Source: Colimorpha sp045222295 (lineage in GTDB: Bacteria > Bacteroidota > Bacteroidia > Bacteroidales > P3). Taken from it: a DNA stretch of 64,000 nucleotides. Below are positions 54,892-64,000 of the stretch, piece after piece. The stretch spans positions 1 to 64,000 of the forward strand of contig JBGUXP010000014.1 in the NCBI GenBank assembly GCA_045222295.1, given 5' to 3'. A program made the position numbers and the translations under genes. The notes under the pieces are model-generated. The model did not search any database and had not been told where the DNA came from. It saw only the letters and a list, made by a program, of their open reading frames with translations. Positions within the stretch are counted from its first letter, which is position 1. Every line of letters starts with the position of its first letter.

Positions 54892-55965
54892 TTAGAAGCG
54901 GAAGCTGGCTCCAATCGAATGGGTGCCCTTAAGAGGCGAAGCAGACTGATAGGAGTAGTTGAGCTGGAGAGCCGTATTGTTGCCATCTTTCTTCGACAAA
55001 GGAATGTCGGCAGAGACACCGGCGCAGATGCCGTTATTGGCAGTGGCCTTGTCGTTCTCATCCCAAAGACCAGGCTGGAAGATATAACCAGCACGAAGCT
55101 GGAACATCTTGAGCAGGCTGTATTCGAGACCGACAGTGTAATTGTCGCGGAGGAAGGCATTGGAGGTGAAGCTGGCTGCCAAAGTGAGGCTCTGATCCCA
55201 CTTATCGAAGAAGAAGTCGTAGGAGAGACCAATGTTAAGGCAGGTGGGAAGCTCCATCTCGGCGGCACGTGTCTCGACAGTGAAGTTGTTGCCGCCGGTA
55301 CCAATCATCTGCAGGGAGAGACCGGAACCGTCATACTTCATCGAAGGACCCCAGTTCTTCAGGGAGATACCGAACTTAAGCTGGTCGAACTCGCCAGTGA
55401 CATACTGGATACCTGCATCGATACCGAAACCGGAGGCCGACACGTTGTCGGTACTCTCAGTAACGAGTTTGATGACGGCACCGCCATGGATGCTACGAGT
55501 AAAACTATGGGCGTAGGCCACATTGATGTTCATGTAGCTGGGCGAGAAGGTACCATTAATAGGTTCAGGGCTATCATACTTGGTGACATCGATGTCGCCG
55601 AAACCCATGGCCATAACATAGGCTCCGAGAACGCCAGCATCAAAGACTCGAATGCCTAGACCGAAGGCGTTGATGGAGGCACCGCTGCTGAGGCCACTGC
55701 GGCCACCATAAAGCATGGTGTTGGCGTAGGCCACCTCGACATTATTGACGAAGGCGAGACCGGCAACGTTGTTGAACATAGCATCGAGGCCACGGACATT
55801 GGCGATGTTGACACCACCCCAACCGGTGCTGCGGGTCCAAGGATTGACAAGCAACTCGGAGGCACCCGCGGTTCCACGACGTTCATCATTGCCAGCCTGG
55901 ACTGACGGAACAAAAAGCGCCGTGAGAATCACAACTACAGCAAATATTCTTAATGCTTTTTTCAT
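54892..55965 (-). CDS. PorV/PorQ family outer-membrane barrel protein
   Basis: A 357-residue protein with a signal peptide (MKKALRIFAVVVILTALFVPSVQA) and a family-type N-terminus (GTAGASELLVNPWTRSTGWGGVNIANV ... AMFNNVAGLAF). Alternating beta-strands end in SIGASFRF with a C-terminal Phe, typical of outer-membrane barrels. PorV is the T9SS shuttle that hands cargo to the sortase; PorQ-type paralogues have related roles. The gene follows the 1660-residue protein by 32 bases, in an operon with the TonB-dependent receptor, so it may be a dedicated partner and not the core PorV. Confidence 0.75.
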   Translation of the reverse strand: MKKALRIFAVVVILTALFVPSVQAGNDERRGTAGASELLVNPWTRSTGWGGVNIANVRGLDAMFNNVAGLAFVNNVEVAYANTMLYGGRSGLSSGASINAFGLGIRVFDAGVLGAYVMAMGFGDIDVTKYDSPEPINGTFSPSYMNINVAYAHSFTRSIHGGAVIKLVTESTDNVSASGFGIDAGIQYVTGEFDQLKFGISLKNWGPSMKYDGSGLSLQMIGTGGNNFTVETRAAEMELPTCLNIGLSYDFFFDKWDQSLTLAASFTSNAFLRDNYTVGLEYSLLKMFQLRAGYIFQPGLWDENDKATANNGICAGVSADIPLSKKDGNNTALQLNYSYQSASPLKGTHSIGASFRF

Positions 55966-55997
55966 TTCTGTAATAATTTAGGTGTTATCAAACTGTA

Positions 55998-58900
55998 TTA
56001 GAAACCGAAGGAGTTGAGGTCAACGGGACGCATTGTACCGAACCATTTGATGACACGCTCACCAACTCCGGGAACGGTCACATGGATAAGGTACATGCCG
56101 CCAGCGATGGGAATACCCGTCTGGTTGTGGAGATCCCAGTCAACAGTGGTGTTCTCGGCACCAATGCTGGCATCGCGGGTGACGGCCGTAGGTCCAAGAG
56201 TACGGACGAGGGTGCCATCAACAGTATAGATGCGGATGGTACAGCCCTGTTTGACTCCGTTCTCAATGCCCGTAGGCAGATTAATGATGCGGACCTTGGT
56301 CTCGAGCTGGCTCGCGGTCTCATAAGAAGAATAACTGTAGTAGGGGTTCGGGACAACATTGATTTGTCCGAGGATGGAATCGATAAAGTCTTGGTTTGCA
56401 TTACTGCGAGTGGCGAGGCCCTCACGGACGGCGTCGTTGGCAGTGAGCACGAACTGGTAGGCAGGCATCTCATGGTTCTTATTCACAGCGCCAGCATTGA
56501 CTGACGTGGTCTGGTTAGGAGTCATGAAATTGCCATAGGGCTTGCGGACATCAATGTTGACAGTGACGTCGCAGGGGATATCCATCGGGTTGGTGAACTG
56601 ATAGCGGCTGCTGACGAGAGGCATGTTAACCCAGGCAACAGAAGCATAAAGCATAGCGATGGAATCGCGAACGAGCAACTGAGTTGCAGCAGAACCGGCA
56701 TCAGCCTCGTCAGAAAGACCACGGTTCAGGAAGTAGTTACCAGCGGCGACATATCTAGCCTCCATCAGTCGGTCGAGCGATGAGAGCATCTTCATGGCCC
56801 AACGTCCGGCATCATAGGAAGGCGTATTATAATAGGTGGTAACCAAGGAGCCTGTGCGCATGTTGCGGAACGGCTGTTTCGTGGCATTCATCACATAGAT
56901 GTAGTGACGGCCACCGATGACATAGTTCTGCGTGCCTTCGGTCATGGAGGCATCGGGGTTCCACATCATATCGGCACCATTGTGCTGGACATAGCGGGAA
57001 TCCTCACCAAACATAATGTTGAGACGCTCACCAGTAACGGTGTTGATAGCATATCCGGGGAACCATCCCATACCATTAGCCGAGATGTACTCGGGATCGT
57101 CATAACTACCAGCTGTATAAGCAATACCGGCAGCATCCATTTGGGCCTTTGTCTTTCCAAGTTTGTTGACGGAGGCATGACGACGGGCGCTGAACCTACG
57201 GGCGTTGCCCTCAGACTGGGTACGGTCGTCGCACATTTCGATAACCGGGCAGCGGGTCCACTTGGAAGTATCAGCAGTGAAGACAATCTGTACACTGGGA
57301 AGATTGTCAAGGACACTATAGTTGAGCGCCTTGTTGGAAGAATAAAGCATCAACTTTCTTTCAAGCGCATACTTGTTTTTGCCATGTTCTGCTAACGAAT
57401 CGTCGGGAGCCATATAATACGAGAAGTTAAAGCCGGGATGGAAGGGCTGCGTGGAAGTCAAACCGTAGGGGCCCCAGAGACCATAAACTACAGACTCAAA
57501 GACCTGATCTTTATCGATGGCCTCCTCGACCGTTCTGGCTTCCATACCAGTACCTTTCTGATAGATACGATAGAAGTCCTCGTCGAGATAGGGCTCGGAA
57601 ACACTATATTTTCCAGAGGTGTTAATGAATGTATTGGCCGTACCACCGGCAAACTGAGATCCGGAACGAATCCAGTTATAGATGAAATAGGAGTCGTTAT
57701 CGGCCACACCGCTAAGCCACTGCTTGTTCTCGTCGGCATAGGTCATCGAGGAGCCTAAGAGGGCACCCTTCGACGCTATACCACCAACAAACAAATGGCT
57801 GCTGGGATAATATTCAACCTCAGTAGCAATAGCCTTGGGATTGACCAAGGTGATAGCAAGACCCATGTCAAGGAAGAGTTGTTCATTGGAACGGCCAATC
57901 TCGAAGTCAGAATATATGGTGTCGCGATAGGTCCAATGGCCATCGGCATATGACGAGTCGACATGTCCACCACCGTCACGGACAATGCACCAACGAGTTT
58001 TGTTAGTGACCTCAGCAGTGTCTTTAGCACCGCTATTCTTGAAGAGGATGTTATAGCGACCTTCGCGAATCTTCAAAGGATCGATAACACGGACGTTGAT
58101 TGGTCCATAGTTTTCCTCATAGCTGGGATTGGCAGCGATGCAGGGATTGTTCATGACACTCTTGTCAACACCAGCAGAATTGATGTCGATAGTAAAGGTA
58201 CCGGGGGCCTTTGCGAAGAGACCCTGAGCAGGATCACCCATAAGGGTATCAATGGTAGCCTGGCTCAAACGAAGCACGGAGCCTCCGTTGCCATAACCAC
58301 CGAGACGGACGATGCGGGGACACATGCCAAACTCGGACTGGGCGACCTTACCACCATCTTCAAAGACGGGGTTATGAGGAATAACAGTGATGGGGGTGAT
58401 ACTGCCACCCTTCTCATTTTTACGACCAGCAAGGTAGGGTTCCTTCTGACCATCCAGATACGAGGGGTCGGTCTGTGAGTATTCCTTGTAACGGTTGTGA
58501 GCGTAGGCAATGGCCACATAGTAGTATTCACGATTGTTGACAAGATTGGTGTTGATACCAGTGGCAAACTGGTCCTTGGTGATACGGAACACATGCTGAA
58601 TGCCCGTGTTGGCACCAGAAACCTTGACAGCACCTGTGAGGATACCGGTACGGGTGTCCTGAGTGTAATTTACTAATGTTCCAATACCCAGACTGGGAGC
58701 ATCATTAGGAGTGGAGACGAGAATAGAGTCACCGTTCTCATCCTTATCCCAAGAATAGATAAGCGAGTCATAATAGTTCTCAATATCGCACTGGGCCACA
58801 AGAGCAGCCTTGGTGGGATCGTCAATATCGGCAATAGAGCAAGAAGCATCCTTCAACTGATAAATCTGATAACCCTCGAAACGATAGTAGATGTCATAAG

Positions 58901-60980
58901 CATGGCTCTGACCCTTCTCATCAGTGTATGAACTGGGGATGGAAGAGGATGCCTCGATATAAGACTCACCATAGTTGTTGGAGTTGGGGTTCTCATAAGT
59001 AAGATAGAGGACAACCTCATTCTCAAGTTCCTGAGCAGTGAGCGTGGGTGCATCGGGACCATCAAGAACTTTGAAGCAGTTCTCGAAGAGGCGCTGGCAG
59101 ACGTCGTCAATCTGACGGAGCAACTGGACAGATGACCAGTTGTCGCCATTGGTAGCCTGTGCGAAGGGGATACCCACAGTAATGTAGTTAAGGGCACCAG
59201 GCTTCAGGGTAAACGGACCTGCCGACTGCATGAAACGACGGTCATTGACAGTATTACCGGCAGTGATCTCAGTCCAGTCGTTGGGGTGGACGGTCGGGAC
59301 AACGCCATCGGTACCCCAATGCCATGGGTCACTATCGTCGGGGAACATGAAGTCACAATCAATCTTGGCAGGATCAATACCGGAAGCGATAGCGTTTCCG
59401 CCATATTTCATGCGCTGGTTGTTCTTCCAATAACCACGAAGGTAGTTATAGAAGTCGGAAGCTTTGGAGGGCTCACCGTTGATAGCATTGGAGCTGTTGT
59501 CGTAGTACACAAAGCGGCGCATACCGAAACGTTCGTCATCAACAATATTGTTGCCGAAATTCACACCATTGATAGCGCAGTTGCCAATGACATCACCCGC
59601 TTTGAAGTACCAGCTCTTGTAGTCAAGAGCAAAGAAGTCGTCGGCATGGTAGGAGATGTCGATGGTGTCATAGATTACGCGGCCCTGAGCGTCGACAGAG
59701 TCTATGTTGGTGCCTTTTTTCTTCATCTTGTAACTTTCAAGGAGCTTGTAAACAGGCTCACTTGTAGGACGGCTGAGGATGTACTCAATGTCAATCTTGG
59801 GATTATCCTTGCCATCGGGATCCATGTAGGGACCCTGGAAGAAGTCGATACCTACTGCAGGAGGAATGCCAGAATAGCTACCCGAACCGGGGCCATCCTG
59901 ACCGTCGCCATTATAGCAGTAACCAAGACCACGACGAACATCGCAACCAACAAAGTCATCATAGGCATATCCCAAATCGGGGTCGACCCACTGGCTGAAG
60001 TAAGTTTCGCGAAGCTCATAAGTGGAACGGTTGATAATCTCGTAGGAGTAGAAGGTCATGTCGTTGATACGGTCGTTCGTGGAGAAAGCAAAAGCCTGGG
60101 CACGAATCTCAAGACCGATAGGCTGACCTTTGGTCTCGGTATGGGTGTTACCCATATCGTTGAAAACCCACCAGATGGTCTGGTCACCTTTCAACACCTG
60201 GTCGGAAAGAATACCACCAGTGACGATACCCTTCTCGGTCTCCATCGTAGGCAGAGAGACGTTGGCACGCTCGGGGTGCTGCTGCTTGATGGTACGAGGG
60301 CAGAGTTCATTGTTGAAATCATACCAAGGGTAGTCACCATTGTGAGGGTTATAGACACCATCGTTATCGGCATCATAGAAAGGAGCGAGGTAGCTGGTAA
60401 GGTCATCACCACCGTCGCCGCTGGCGGGCCAGTTGAGAATCACCTCGGTAAGGTCATCGCCGGGGTCGCTCTTCTGGGTAACCGTGGCTCCAGTGTAGTC
60501 GAAGTGGTCCATAAAAGCGAGCACCTCGGCCTTAGTGATGATGTAATGTTTGTCGTAATAGTTACAGACAGGAAGGTCGATGGACGCAGTACCATCAATT
60601 TTCAGGGGACCGGGCCAATAGTCGTCGCCCGACTGGCCAAAACGGAGAGCGGCAATACGAAGCTGATCGTTGACATCGGTACCACCAATCCAAAGAGCGG
60701 CACAATACAACGGGCAGGTGTTGCTGTTCTTAGGCAGGTGATACTGGGCGATACTACCATCATACCACATGTTACCGTAGCCGTTAATCAGAGCACGGAC
60801 ATTGTTGATATTAAGTTCGGCCGTACTCTGGGCACGTTTACAGGCAGCAGCCTTGGTCTTGACAGCAGCGCTCTTCGCGTTGGCTTTCTTGCACTCGATG
60901 CACTCACGGGCGGAAACCGTCGACGAGAATGTCACGAGTAGCAAAGAGACCAATACTAATTTGCTATATATACTTTTCAT
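55998..60980 (-). CDS. Very large secreted protein (1660 residues) of unknown function
   Basis: Signal peptide MKSIYSKLVLVSLLLVTFSSTVSA, then a Cys/Lys/Ala-rich segment (RECIECKKANAKSAAVKTKAAACK) and a long beta-rich body. An Asp-rich calcium-type loop (YDADNDGVYNPHNGDYP) lies near residue 208. The end (INVVPNPYYSYSSYE ... CTIRIYTVDGTLVRTLGP ... GIPIAGGMYLIHVTVPGVGE) resembles a FlgD-type Ig domain related to T9SS sorting domains, but the last residues (RPVDLNSFGF) do not fit type A. The gene lies between a TonB-dependent receptor and a PorV-like gene, all within 35 bases of each other. It is probably surface-exposed. No catalytic motif is recognised. Confidence 0.75.
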   Translation of the reverse strand: MKSIYSKLVLVSLLLVTFSSTVSARECIECKKANAKSAAVKTKAAACKRAQSTAELNINNVRALINGYGNMWYDGSIAQYHLPKNSNTCPLYCAALWIGGTDVNDQLRIAALRFGQSGDDYWPGPLKIDGTASIDLPVCNYYDKHYIITKAEVLAFMDHFDYTGATVTQKSDPGDDLTEVILNWPASGDGGDDLTSYLAPFYDADNDGVYNPHNGDYPWYDFNNELCPRTIKQQHPERANVSLPTMETEKGIVTGGILSDQVLKGDQTIWWVFNDMGNTHTETKGQPIGLEIRAQAFAFSTNDRINDMTFYSYEIINRSTYELRETYFSQWVDPDLGYAYDDFVGCDVRRGLGYCYNGDGQDGPGSGSYSGIPPAVGIDFFQGPYMDPDGKDNPKIDIEYILSRPTSEPVYKLLESYKMKKKGTNIDSVDAQGRVIYDTIDISYHADDFFALDYKSWYFKAGDVIGNCAINGVNFGNNIVDDERFGMRRFVYYDNSSNAINGEPSKASDFYNYLRGYWKNNQRMKYGGNAIASGIDPAKIDCDFMFPDDSDPWHWGTDGVVPTVHPNDWTEITAGNTVNDRRFMQSAGPFTLKPGALNYITVGIPFAQATNGDNWSSVQLLRQIDDVCQRLFENCFKVLDGPDAPTLTAQELENEVVLYLTYENPNSNNYGESYIEASSSIPSSYTDEKGQSHAYDIYYRFEGYQIYQLKDASCSIADIDDPTKAALVAQCDIENYYDSLIYSWDKDENGDSILVSTPNDAPSLGIGTLVNYTQDTRTGILTGAVKVSGANTGIQHVFRITKDQFATGINTNLVNNREYYYVAIAYAHNRYKEYSQTDPSYLDGQKEPYLAGRKNEKGGSITPITVIPHNPVFEDGGKVAQSEFGMCPRIVRLGGYGNGGSVLRLSQATIDTLMGDPAQGLFAKAPGTFTIDINSAGVDKSVMNNPCIAANPSYEENYGPINVRVIDPLKIREGRYNILFKNSGAKDTAEVTNKTRWCIVRDGGGHVDSSYADGHWTYRDTIYSDFEIGRSNEQLFLDMGLAITLVNPKAIATEVEYYPSSHLFVGGIASKGALLGSSMTYADENKQWLSGVADNDSYFIYNWIRSGSQFAGGTANTFINTSGKYSVSEPYLDEDFYRIYQKGTGMEARTVEEAIDKDQVFESVVYGLWGPYGLTSTQPFHPGFNFSYYMAPDDSLAEHGKNKYALERKLMLYSSNKALNYSVLDNLPSVQIVFTADTSKWTRCPVIEMCDDRTQSEGNARRFSARRHASVNKLGKTKAQMDAAGIAYTAGSYDDPEYISANGMGWFPGYAINTVTGERLNIMFGEDSRYVQHNGADMMWNPDASMTEGTQNYVIGGRHYIYVMNATKQPFRNMRTGSLVTTYYNTPSYDAGRWAMKMLSSLDRLMEARYVAAGNYFLNRGLSDEADAGSAATQLLVRDSIAMLYASVAWVNMPLVSSRYQFTNPMDIPCDVTVNIDVRKPYGNFMTPNQTTSVNAGAVNKNHEMPAYQFVLTANDAVREGLATRSNANQDFIDSILGQINVVPNPYYSYSSYETASQLETKVRIINLPTGIENGVKQGCTIRIYTVDGTLVRTLGPTAVTRDASIGAENTTVDWDLHNQTGIPIAGGMYLIHVTVPGVGERVIKWFGTMRPVDLNSFGF

Positions 60981-61006
60981 CTTTATAATATTTTATCGCG
61001 TTAGGA

Positions 61007-64000
61007 TTAGAAGTTATACGAAACAGAGACACGGATGGTACGGGGGTTGGAGTAGTTCCAAGTGCCGTTTTGGTGGATGATGGTGTAGATGTCGCGGTAG
61101 GCCGTAGGATCGAGATATGCATTGATAATTTGCTGCATCTCGGGGTCAGTCAGATAACCGTCGTCCTCGGGGTTGCCTGTAACTTTGAAGACATCAAGAA
61201 CGTTGCGGATGTTGAAGAGGTTATTGACAGTAATGTCAGCCTTAATGAAAGTCTGACGCTTGCCAACCTGGATAGGCCACACTTTGTCGACGACAACATT
61301 GAAGTAGAAGCCCCACGGCAGACGGGCACCTTTGTAACCACCGACGATGGTGTACTGCGAGTTGGAGAAGGCCTTGGTATAAGGACGACCCGACTGGGCA
61401 ACAGCCATGAAGTTGACACCGAAGTTCTCAAGGACCTTGATCTCTTTCTTACGTTTCTCACCAGTCTCCTTGTCGGTGACGACACGGGTGATGACAGGTC
61501 CGTTGTACTGAGCACCGGAGCCATAGCGGAAGTCGACGTTAGCCTTGAACTCATGACGACGGTCATCAGCAATAGGGTTGAGCATCTTCAGCGTGGTGTA
61601 ACCTTCTTTGATAAGCTCAGTCATGGTGCTGGAAGACAAACCGGTACCCTCAGCATACTGGAGAGTATAGTTGGCGTTGATACGGATGTTCTTGGTCTGA
61701 CGGAGGTCGTAAGCCAGGGTGACACCCTTGATGGTACGGAAGTCCTTATTGTCGTAGCTGTAGTAGTTGGGGTTGGGGTCAGCACCGGCATACTGGACAA
61801 GCTGAATCAGGTCGCGGGTCTCCTTATAGTAGGCCGAGGCGCTGATGGCGGAATTGTCGTTGAGAGCCTGCTGGAAGCCAAGCTCATAGTTGGTGATGCG
61901 CTCTGGCTTCAGGTTGGGATTGCTGATGCTGTTGATTTTCTTCATGAAGAGGTAGCTGTAGTAGTCAGCCTGCCAGCCGCTGGAAGGACGGCGGGCAATA
62001 ATGTCGTAACTGGCTTTGAACTGCGATTTCTCACCGATGGGGAAGGAGAATGCAATACGAGGCATGGCGACAATCTGAGGAGTGTAGCGCTCGAAAGCCT
62101 CGGTACCAACGGTATTGTTGGCAATAGCATTGAGACCTCTCTCTGTATAGTAAGGAGTGGGCTGACCGGAGTTACCATTGATGGCAGAGGTATTAATCTG
62201 CTCGACACCGTCGACATTATACCACTTGCCAGATTGGTCACGATAACCCTTGATGATAGGCTTGCTGGCACCTTCTGCAGTGGAAACCTGATCGACATAG
62301 GGCACCCAGTCGTCACCGGCATTGTTAAGGTACTGTCCACCACCACCAATCAAACTGGGATTGTTGCGAATGTCTGCAACAGTATAAGACTCATACAAGA
62401 GATAGGGATCTTTCATCACATACTGATTGCCGTTGAAGTAGTCGACACGGACACCCACGTTGAAGATAAGGTCTTGGAAATAGAACTTATCCTGGATATA
62501 ACCAGCTGCATAGATGGGCGAGAAGGCAGGAGCATAACGATACTTGCCATCGGTGAGGTTGAAGAACTTGTCGAGACTCCAATTGGAACCGCTGTATTTC
62601 TCACCCGTATGGTCGTAACCATAGTAAGATACGTAAGAGCCATTACCATCGTTAAACATCTCGTCGACAGAGAACATGTTCAAACCACCAGCATTGACAA
62701 AGTCCTCCGGCATATAGCGGTCGATATCAATCCATGTGTGGTCATCAATGGGGCTACCATCTGTGTTGGTAAAGCCATTGCTGATAAGATAATTACGGAA
62801 AGACTTGTCGAACTCAGTCTGCGACTCAGAATTGACTAAACGGTTGTAATTGACATAAAGCTGCGAACCGCGGGTCTCATAAATAGGATTGTCGAGGTCC
62901 AACTGTTGGATGTGCTTGTTGGCTTCGTCACGCATAAGAGTCCAAAGTGAATAAGCACCGATTTGATAGTAGGAGTTCCACATCTGGTCATACTGGAAAC
63001 CAATCTCGATTTCATGTCCATAAATATCGGCAGAAGCCTTGGCAGAAAGGAAAAGGTAATCATCCTGAGAGAGGGCATAACCAGCACTCTGGACACCAAC
63101 GTTACTGATAAGACCATAGATAGAGGAAGGAGAGTCACCATTCATCAAACCCTTATAGCCAAGGATATACTCACGCTGTCTGAGATTGGGACGAATGTCC
63201 TCAAATTCAGGGCTAGTGAAGAGTTGCTCGTTATAGTTGGCAAGGATGGGGTTGTAGATACCGCTCCCGGAAACATAGGTCACATTGTCACTCCAGGCAT
63301 TCTGTACTTTAGCCCAACGCTGGGTTCCATAATAATCGATAAGCTTGTCCTCATAACTACGATTCTTCTCTGTGATAAACTTTCCAATGTAACCATATTT
63401 GAACAAATCGTCAATACTCGAGCCAAAGTTCTCATTGTAGGACTTCGAAGTCGCACGGTTGACCATGGCAGTGATGTTGTACATAACATTTTTGATGGGA
63501 GAAGAAGCCTGGGCCTCGTCCTCGTTAGTAACCTGCGGGTCTTTGAACCGTTGAGTAAAGTCAACAGTCAACACCATGTTTTTAGACTCACCGACGCCAT
63601 TGCCGACAAGAGGCATGGTCAAAGGAGAAATACCACCTCCCGGAGAATGGGCAGCGCTAAATTCTCCCGTAACCACAAGACTTGTATACTCGGAGAAACG
63701 GAAATCAAGTGCACCTTCCATAGCAACTGAATAGTATTGCAGGTCGGGCACGCGGCTTGACGAGGTGAAATCGTCAGAAGTGAGGCGCGTGATTTTATGG
63801 AACGAATCACGACGAAGGATAGTCTCTGCAGTATAGTTGATACCACCGGTAAGAGGATCATACGTCAGAGGATTCTGTTCTATCTGTCTCACGATATCAT
63901 CGTCAACAATTTGGAACTCATACCCCTTGGCACGATAGTAGGGCCAATTGCGATAGTTGGCCTGACCCGTGAAACGGAAGCCCACAAGGGTGCGGTCGCC
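61007..64000 (-). CDS. TonB-dependent receptor, C-terminal part (5' end outside window)
   Basis: The frame is open to the window edge (GDRTLVGFRF...), so the N-terminal signal, carboxypeptidase-regulatory-like domain and plug lie beyond 64000. The visible ~997 residues are a typical outer-membrane barrel: many amphipathic strands, ISNPNLKPERITNYELGFQQALND (a conserved TonB receptor motif), FIKADITVNNLFNIRNVLDVF, and a C-terminal aromatic end (TIRVSVSYNF). It is the first visible gene of the operon with the 1660-residue protein (26-base gap) and the PorV-like protein. The ligand is unknown. Confidence 0.88.
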   Translation of the reverse strand, partial: GDRTLVGFRFTGQANYRNWPYYRAKGYEFQIVDDDIVRQIEQNPLTYDPLTGGINYTAETILRRDSFHKITRLTSDDFTSSSRVPDLQYYSVAMEGALDFRFSEYTSLVVTGEFSAAHSPGGGISPLTMPLVGNGVGESKNMVLTVDFTQRFKDPQVTNEDEAQASSPIKNVMYNITAMVNRATSKSYNENFGSSIDDLFKYGYIGKFITEKNRSYEDKLIDYYGTQRWAKVQNAWSDNVTYVSGSGIYNPILANYNEQLFTSPEFEDIRPNLRQREYILGYKGLMNGDSPSSIYGLISNVGVQSAGYALSQDDYLFLSAKASADIYGHEIEIGFQYDQMWNSYYQIGAYSLWTLMRDEANKHIQQLDLDNPIYETRGSQLYVNYNRLVNSESQTEFDKSFRNYLISNGFTNTDGSPIDDHTWIDIDRYMPEDFVNAGGLNMFSVDEMFNDGNGSYVSYYGYDHTGEKYSGSNWSLDKFFNLTDGKYRYAPAFSPIYAAGYIQDKFYFQDLIFNVGVRVDYFNGNQYVMKDPYLLYESYTVADIRNNPSLIGGGGQYLNNAGDDWVPYVDQVSTAEGASKPIIKGYRDQSGKWYNVDGVEQINTSAINGNSGQPTPYYTERGLNAIANNTVGTEAFERYTPQIVAMPRIAFSFPIGEKSQFKASYDIIARRPSSGWQADYYSYLFMKKINSISNPNLKPERITNYELGFQQALNDNSAISASAYYKETRDLIQLVQYAGADPNPNYYSYDNKDFRTIKGVTLAYDLRQTKNIRINANYTLQYAEGTGLSSSTMTELIKEGYTTLKMLNPIADDRRHEFKANVDFRYGSGAQYNGPVITRVVTDKETGEKRKKEIKVLENFGVNFMAVAQSGRPYTKAFSNSQYTIVGGYKGARLPWGFYFNVVVDKVWPIQVGKRQTFIKADITVNNLFNIRNVLDVFKVTGNPEDDGYLTDPEMQQIINAYLDPTAYRDIYTIIHQNGTWNYSNPRTIRVSVSYNF

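Overview
The window looks like a chromosomal piece of a Bacteroidales bacterium. Many genes are preceded by the Bacteroidota vegetative promoter (TTTG, 19-20 nt, TAnnTTTGC). Several secreted proteins end in type IX secretion (T9SS) sorting domains. There is a menaquinone pair (menA-menG), a methylmalonyl-CoA mutase large subunit, NADP-type glutamate dehydrogenase, DUF6266 proteins, and an IS4-type element of the kind common in Bacteroides relatives. No plasmid or phage backbone and no CRISPR array was seen.

Layout. 1-1.5 kb: the end of a DUF6266-like protein fused to a chitobiase-type domain, then a remnant of a T9SS adhesin. 1.6-6.5 kb: mutB with a leucine-rich-repeat protein, a LysE-type exporter, and a DUF177-rpmF operon. 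6.5-9.5 kb: a giant Sel1-repeat protein. 9.6-13.1 kb: aspS-menA-menG. 13.4-18 kb: a lipoprotein, a likely toxin-antitoxin pair, a secreted EEP hydrolase and an EF-hand membrane protein. 18.3-21.2 kb: aroQ, an ATP-grasp protein and gdhA. 21.3-27.6 kb: a run of five co-directional genes (YitT, glycosyltransferase, a secreted unknown, a PorE-like TPR/propeller/OmpA protein, an alpha/beta hydrolase). 27.8-29.1 kb: tRNA-Gly(CCC) and purM. 29.2-40 kb: two tandem giant T9SS cargo proteins separated by an IS4-type element. 40.2-44.5 kb: a membrane protein and a T9SS M4 metalloprotease. 44.7-52.6 kb: pnp, a third giant cargo protein and rpsO. 52.7-54.8 kb: another cargo remnant, a DUF6266 gene overlapping a HIT gene antisense, and greA. 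54.9-64 kb: a PorV/PorQ-type barrel, a 1660-residue secreted protein and a TonB-dependent receptor that runs off the window.

The main theme is protein secretion to the cell surface. Five full-length proteins carry clear or likely T9SS sorting ends, two more loci are decayed cargo fragments, and the PorV-like and PorE-like proteins are relatives of T9SS machinery. Three cargo genes share an unusual upstream element that differs from the vegetative promoter and may coordinate them. A second theme is short interspersed repeats read in frame inside genes. The clearest is a palindromic, MITE-like insertion adding about 35 residues to MenG.
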